From contig JBKHDX010000185.1 of NCBI GenBank assembly GCA_046541115.1, positions 1 through 9,747 of the forward strand: a stretch of 9,747 nt of DNA, in the 5' to 3' direction. Numbering within the stretch: position 1 is the first letter of the stretch; each line of letters begins with the position of its first letter. The stretch comes from Jaaginema sp046541115. Lineage in GTDB: Bacteria; Cyanobacteriota; Cyanobacteriia; Cyanobacteriales; Spirulinaceae. Positions 6,112 through 9,747 of this stretch are shown piece after piece. The notes under the pieces were generated by a model, which saw only the letters and a list, made by a program, of their open reading frames with translations, searched no databases and was not told the DNA's origin. A program made the translations under genes and the position numbers.

Positions 6112-7914
6112 ATGAAGGAAAATGCTCCAGAAACGCCCAAGGTCGTCCAACTGAAACATTGGTCAGAACGAGCCGAATATTTCTCTTTATTGGGTTCGGT
6201 GGCTGGAACCATTGCCGCTATTTTGACCGAAGAAATCGCGTTTGCGGCGATTCCCTTGACCGTTGCTTTAGGGTTGAACTTTGATAATCGCCAGCGTTGG
6301 TATCAGTGGTATCAACAACACCAACGGCAAGCCTTACATCAAGTTCCCCAACTCCTCGAACCCCTCGAAACGCAACTGTCCCAACTCGAAACTCAAACGC
6401 AATCTCAACAAGCGGATTTACGAGAATCGGTATTGCAGATTCAGCAAGGGATCGATCCCTTGAAGTTGCAACTCAGTCAACTGAAAAATCAGTGGCAAGA
6501 GTTTGATGAAGTGACGCAAAAACAAATTCGCGAACTCAGAGAAAGGAGCAGCGAACAAAACGCCGCGATCGCGTCTCAATTTGAGCATTTATTCGACCAA
6601 CTCGAAAACCATCTGGGCCAAGTCGAGTCCTTTCAGCAAAAAATTCCCCCGATTTGGATACAAGAAATCGAGCAAGTGCAAGCCCAGATTGCCCAAACCC
6701 AAGCTCGCGAGGAAATTCAAAGGGCGATCGCCCAAATGCAAGAAGCGCTTTCCCCTCTCTCGGCTCAAATCGAGGCCATGCAAATTCATTATAAAACCCT
6801 ATCCGAGCAAGTTCGGGATATCGATCGCCAAGTGACGGATTTATATCCCCAAGTCGAGCAGGTACAAGACATCGACCGTCAATGCCAAAGTCTACAACGG
6901 CAAGTCAACCAGCGTCCTTACCGGAGTAATGCTTTGGTGTCAGTCACAGAAACCGTTGCTCCGGAAAGCCATGGCACCCGCAACAGTTTCTCCCAACCCC
7001 GATCTTGGCAATGGGTGAAAGTGTTACAAGGTCACACTCAAGCGGTTAATGATGTGGCGATCGCGGGGGATTCGTCGTTTATTATTAGCGGTAGCGACGA
7101 CACCACCGTTCGTTTGTGGCAACTCGACACCCATCAAGAAAAACGAGTCTTCAAAACCCAAGATGCCGCCGCCGTCAAAACTGTTGCCCTGAGTGGGGAT
7201 AATAGTATTATCGCCAGTGGTCGGGATGATGCCACCATTCAACTGTGGCAAAGTCACAGCGGCAAACTTCTACACCATCTGCGCGGCCACAACCGCACCG
7301 TTAGGGCGATCGCTTTTAGTCCCAAACAACAACTTCTGATTAGCGGCAGCGACGATAAAACCATTAAACTTTGGGATATTAAAACCGGAGTCGTACAGAA
7401 AACCCTGACCGGTCACGCCGATTGGTTTAATAAAATTACTGATTTAGCGGTTAGTCCCGATGGCAAACTTCTTGCCAGTAGTAGTGACGATAAAACCATC
7501 AAACTGTGGCGCTTGGATACCGGGGAAATTGTGGGAACTTTAAGCGGTCATTTAGGTTCGGTTAACGACCTGGCTTTTAGCCCCGATGGTCAAATTTTGG
7601 TGAGTGGTAGCAGCGATAAAACTGTTAAACTGTGGCAGTTGGAGCGCCAGCGCGAAATCCTTACCCTCATGGGTCATGGGGGGTCTGTCGATGCGATCGC
7701 CATTAGTCCAGACAATGAACTTCTGGCCACAGGCAGTTGGGACAGCTATATTAAATTGTGGTCATTACCCACCGGTCGCGAAATCTGTACCCTGAAAAAC
7801 GAAGCCGCCGTGATGAGTTTGGCCTTTGCCGATGGGAAAACCTTGATTTGTGGCAGTAGCGACAATACTCTGAAAATTTGGCAAAGTCGAACGGGGGAAC
7901 AAACTCAACCTTAA
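6112..7914 (+). CDS. Membrane-anchored coiled-coil protein with seven WD40 repeats
   Basis: I start at ATG 6112 (600 residues); an upstream in-frame TTG at 6094 would add only six residues. Residues 24-39 and 42-56 are two hydrophobic stretches separated by a short acidic turn, giving a likely membrane hairpin. Residues about 75-265 are rich in Gln, Glu and Leu with heptad character (for example QLSQLETQTQSQQ), a long coiled coil. From 303 to 591 come seven WD40 repeats, ending in VRLWQ, IQLWQ, IKLWD, IKLWR, VKLWQ, IKLWS and LKIWQ: a complete propeller. Repeats 2 and 7 lack the usual Gly-His, and repeat 4 has a short insertion (GHADWFNKITDL). No kinase, NACHT, AAA or protease domain is visible. 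The layout suggests a membrane-tethered scaffold. The target is unknown. Confidence 0.85.
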   Translation: MKENAPETPKVVQLKHWSERAEYFSLLGSVAGTIAAILTEEIAFAAIPLTVALGLNFDNRQRWYQWYQQHQRQALHQVPQLLEPLETQLSQLETQTQSQQADLRESVLQIQQGIDPLKLQLSQLKNQWQEFDEVTQKQIRELRERSSEQNAAIASQFEHLFDQLENHLGQVESFQQKIPPIWIQEIEQVQAQIAQTQAREEIQRAIAQMQEALSPLSAQIEAMQIHYKTLSEQVRDIDRQVTDLYPQVEQVQDIDRQCQSLQRQVNQRPYRSNALVSVTETVAPESHGTRNSFSQPRSWQWVKVLQGHTQAVNDVAIAGDSSFIISGSDDTTVRLWQLDTHQEKRVFKTQDAAAVKTVALSGDNSIIASGRDDATIQLWQSHSGKLLHHLRGHNRTVRAIAFSPKQQLLISGSDDKTIKLWDIKTGVVQKTLTGHADWFNKITDLAVSPDGKLLASSSDDKTIKLWRLDTGEIVGTLSGHLGSVNDLAFSPDGQILVSGSSDKTVKLWQLERQREILTLMGHGGSVDAIAISPDNELLATGSWDSYIKLWSLPTGREICTLKNEAAVMSLAFADGKTLICGSSDNTLKIWQSRTGEQTQP

Positions 7915-8018
7915 AACGTTTCAATTTTGATAACACTGCCATCTAATCCCGCCGCGATCGCGTCATTATTTGAATGACAATCTAAAATTGCAGTATCACT
8001 TGCAGTAGCTTCTGTGCC
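7915..8018 (-). other. Gap with possible minus-strand gene remnant
   Basis: The 104-base gap has no plus-strand gene. Read on the minus strand, a frame ending with TAA at about 7913-7915 encodes HSNNDAIAAGLDGSVIKIE, followed by TF and stop, which resembles the last strand of a beta-propeller repeat. The frame runs into the start of the TonB-like gene, has no ATG, and is stopped about 60 codons upstream. It may be a decayed gene end or chance; a HIP1 site inside it supplies part of the AIA reading. Confidence 0.25.
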
Positions 8019-9578
8019 ATGCCCTATATCGATCGATTCAAATCCGTTTTTAAATATATCAGTCAGCCCACCGCGATCGCTATCTTAGGCTCTGTGGGGG
8101 TTCACGCCGCTTTAGGAGCCTTGCTGCCCACTTTACCCATTTTTCCCCAAGAAGCGCCTATTCGCCGCAACGTGCGCGTCGTGGAACTGTCTCCCGGTCA
8201 AGCCCAACGCCTCCCTAACCTCGACCCGCCGCCACCGATGCCGTTTGCGGGCTTACCCAACAGTACCCAATTCTTACCTTTTGATAGTCCTGACTTGGGT
8301 AATCGGGATTTGTTTACGCCGCCAGAAGACACCCGCTCGATTCCGTTATTACCCTCTCGTCCCGACCCCAGTTTAGACGCAACAGCCCAAAACTCCCCCT
8401 CGGTGACTCCACCGAGTCGGGTACAGTTTCGTTCGGGACTGCCGAATACGACTCCTTCTAACCCGTCGAATGAGCAAATCCGCCGTCAACTGGCAGCCCT
8501 CGAAGCGGTGCGCCGCAACCGGGCTTTGAATGGCAATGCTGGTGCTGGTTTACCCACCCCTGGCGGGACTCAGTTTCAGGTGAGGGACGATCTTTCTGCG
8601 GCCGAAGTGTTACGGCGATCGCTACAACAAAGTACCGCAGAATCAACAGAAGAAGAAGCCGCCATTGATGCTCCCCTTCATGATGGTAACTCTCCCATGA
8701 TCTTGAGTCGGCGCGATCGCCCCTCGGAAGAGAATACTACGGCTGAAAATCCCGAAAATCCTGAAACTACGACCAATACCGCCCAAAATCCTCAAGAGCG
8801 TATTCGCGAGCATCAAGCCCAAATTGCTCGGATTCAACAAGAGCGCGATCGCAATAATACGGAAGGCGCAAACTCCGAAACCACTGGCAGTCCCCTCGCT
8901 TGGTCCCAAGCGATTCAACAAAGCGCCATTCAGCGACAAAGTATTACCGGACAATATCCTCAAGCCGCTTGTCCCAGTCAAGCCCAAGGTACTACCGTTT
9001 ATGGGGTCGTCGTAGACGCAGATGGTCGGATCGCTAACCTCAGACCCCTCCAAAGTGCCGGGAATCCGATTTTAGACCAAGCCGCCCAATCTCAAGTCGG
9101 TAATGCCAATTTAGCCCCTAATGGTGCGCCAACGCCTTATTATGTCGCGGTTAACTTCCGCTACAATTCCGAAGTCTGCACGGCGCAAACCCCCGCACCC
9201 CCAGAAACCACTCAACCGGAAAATAACAACAATACCCCAGCTCAACCCACACCGGAAAATAACGAGCGTCCTCCCGCTCGTCCTCAACCCACACCGGAAA
9301 ATAACGAGCGTCCTCCCGCTCGTCCTCAACCCACACCGGAAAATAACGAACGTCCTCCCGCTCGTCCTCAACCCACACCGGAAAATAACGAACGTCCTCA
9401 ACCCGATAATACTCCGGTTCCTGCCACTCCCGCAGAAACTAAACCCGAAGCAACTCCGAGTCCTTCACCGAGTCCTTCTCCTTCCCCCTCTCCTGAAGCT
9501 TCCCCAGATTCTTCAGAAGAAGATAATCTCGAAGTTGAGACCATTGAGGTTCCCACCAACAAACCTCAAAAGGATTAG
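8019..9578 (+). CDS. TonB-like protein with long proline-rich tail
   Basis: The 519-residue product has a short cytoplasmic N terminus, one hydrophobic span at about 18-40 (with SVGVHAALGALLP), and then VRVVELSP, a typical start of the TonB periplasmic part. Residues 60-310 are a low-complexity linker rich in Pro, Asn, Gln and Arg. A TonB-C-like fold follows at about 312-384: YPQAACPSQ, VYGVVVDADGRI (328-339), SAGNPILDQAA (346-356) and YYVAVNFRY (374-382). The only two cysteines, Cys318 and Cys387, bracket this domain and could form a disulfide. Unlike classical TonB, about 130 residues follow it: four PQPTPENNERPPAR-type repeats, an alternating Pro-Ser run (about 480-492) and an acidic end. 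No ExbB/ExbD is in the window. Role in energy transduction or cell-envelope spanning is inferred; receptor unknown. Confidence 0.75.
   Translation: MPYIDRFKSVFKYISQPTAIAILGSVGVHAALGALLPTLPIFPQEAPIRRNVRVVELSPGQAQRLPNLDPPPPMPFAGLPNSTQFLPFDSPDLGNRDLFTPPEDTRSIPLLPSRPDPSLDATAQNSPSVTPPSRVQFRSGLPNTTPSNPSNEQIRRQLAALEAVRRNRALNGNAGAGLPTPGGTQFQVRDDLSAAEVLRRSLQQSTAESTEEEAAIDAPLHDGNSPMILSRRDRPSEENTTAENPENPETTTNTAQNPQERIREHQAQIARIQQERDRNNTEGANSETTGSPLAWSQAIQQSAIQRQSITGQYPQAACPSQAQGTTVYGVVVDADGRIANLRPLQSAGNPILDQAAQSQVGNANLAPNGAPTPYYVAVNFRYNSEVCTAQTPAPPETTQPENNNNTPAQPTPENNERPPARPQPTPENNERPPARPQPTPENNERPPARPQPTPENNERPQPDNTPVPATPAETKPEATPSPSPSPSPSPSPEASPDSSEEDNLEVETIEVPTNKPQKD
9241..9398 (+). repeat. 42-bp coding tandem repeat in the TonB-like gene
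   Basis: Copies begin at 9241, 9283, 9325 and 9367; the fourth is partial (about 32 bases). Each full copy encodes the 14-residue unit PQPTPENNERPPAR, in frame. Copies 1 and 2 read AACGAGCGT while copies 3 and 4 read AACGAACGT; otherwise the copies are near-identical, which points to recent expansion. There are no spacers, so this is not a CRISPR array. Confidence 0.95.
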
Positions 9579-9747
9579 TCATTGGTCAGTCGTGACAGGT
9601 TAAGGCAAAAACCTCGATGTCAAGAAAGCCTAAAACCGTCGTAGGAGCAAGGTTTCTTTGCCCAATCTTACCTTTGAATACAGAAATTTGAGGCGGCGAT
9701 TACAACAAAATTGACAGGGTAAACGGGTAAGGATTGGACGGGGAAAC
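9579..9747. other. Terminal non-coding region with small hairpin
   Basis: No gene is supported in these 169 bases. At 9644-9663, GG-A-GCAAGG and CTTTGCCC form an 8-bp stem with one bulged A, one G-T pair and a 3-base loop. It lies about 65 bases past the TonB-like stop but has no T-run, so it resembles a dispersed GTAGGRGC-type cyanobacterial palindrome more than a terminator. Just after the stop, TCATTGGTCAGTC recalls the heptamer families elsewhere in the window. Confidence 0.4.

Larger units (their letters stand above)
642..8852. repeat. Dispersed HIP1 octamers (GCGATCGC)
   Basis: About 23 copies of the palindrome GCGATCGC were found by eye between 642 and 8852, mostly inside genes. Chance alone would give well under one per window of this size. 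Examples lie at 642-649, 849-856, 1121-1128, 2137-2144 and 8845-8852. HIP1 is a hallmark of many cyanobacterial genomes. None lies within the psbV coding region. Confidence 0.9.

Noticed and set aside
9241..9398. CRISPR array
   Set aside because: The repeats are directly tandem, in frame and without spacers.
9111..9401. Repetitive minus-strand frames opposite the TonB-like tail
   Set aside because: They stay open only because the 42-bp repeat is a multiple of three; the plus-strand frame has the membrane span and TonB-C-like domain.

Overview
The window comes from a cyanobacterium. It holds a photosystem II cytochrome c550 gene (psbV) with its paralogue psbV2 directly downstream, a PxcA/CemA-type proton-extrusion gene, about 23 copies (counted by eye) of the cyanobacterial palindrome GCGATCGC (HIP1), and intergenic arrays of heptamer repeats of the kind common in filamentous cyanobacteria. 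A filamentous, Oscillatoriales-like host is an inference; the sequence does not fix the genus.

Layout. Bases 1-137 are non-coding and made largely of three short heptamer arrays. cobA (138-923, +) encodes a stand-alone uroporphyrinogen-III C-methyltransferase. A 288-base gap rich in inverted repeats leads to psbV (1212-1703, +) and then psbV2 (1807-2310, +). A terminator-like hairpin with a T-rich tail lies between the two cytochrome genes. A second heptamer-rich gap (2311-2407) separates psbV2 from the convergent pxcA gene (3775-2408, -). A 67-base divergent promoter region precedes an AddB/UvrD-like protein with a clear P-loop but degenerate later helicase motifs and no nuclease domain (3843-5987, +). 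Next come a membrane-hairpin, coiled-coil, seven-bladed WD40 protein (6112-7914, +) and a TonB-like protein whose C-terminal domain is followed by a long proline-rich tail carrying a 42-bp tandem repeat (8019-9578, +). The last 169 bases hold no gene, only a small hairpin.

How the genes fit together. PsbV stabilises the oxygen-evolving complex on the lumen side of photosystem II. PsbV2 is a related lumenal c-type cytochrome in which Cys replaces the second heme-ligand His. PxcA supports light-driven proton extrusion. CobA makes precorrin-2 for siroheme and cobalamin. The three later genes do not form a recognised pathway; gaps of about 100-125 bases separate them and I see no translational coupling. 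No CRISPR array, transposase, integrase, tRNA or rRNA was seen. I found no obvious new multi-gene system. The most useful leads are the psbV/psbV2 intergenic and leader architecture, the degenerate AddB-like protein, and the unusual TonB-like and WD40 domain layouts.
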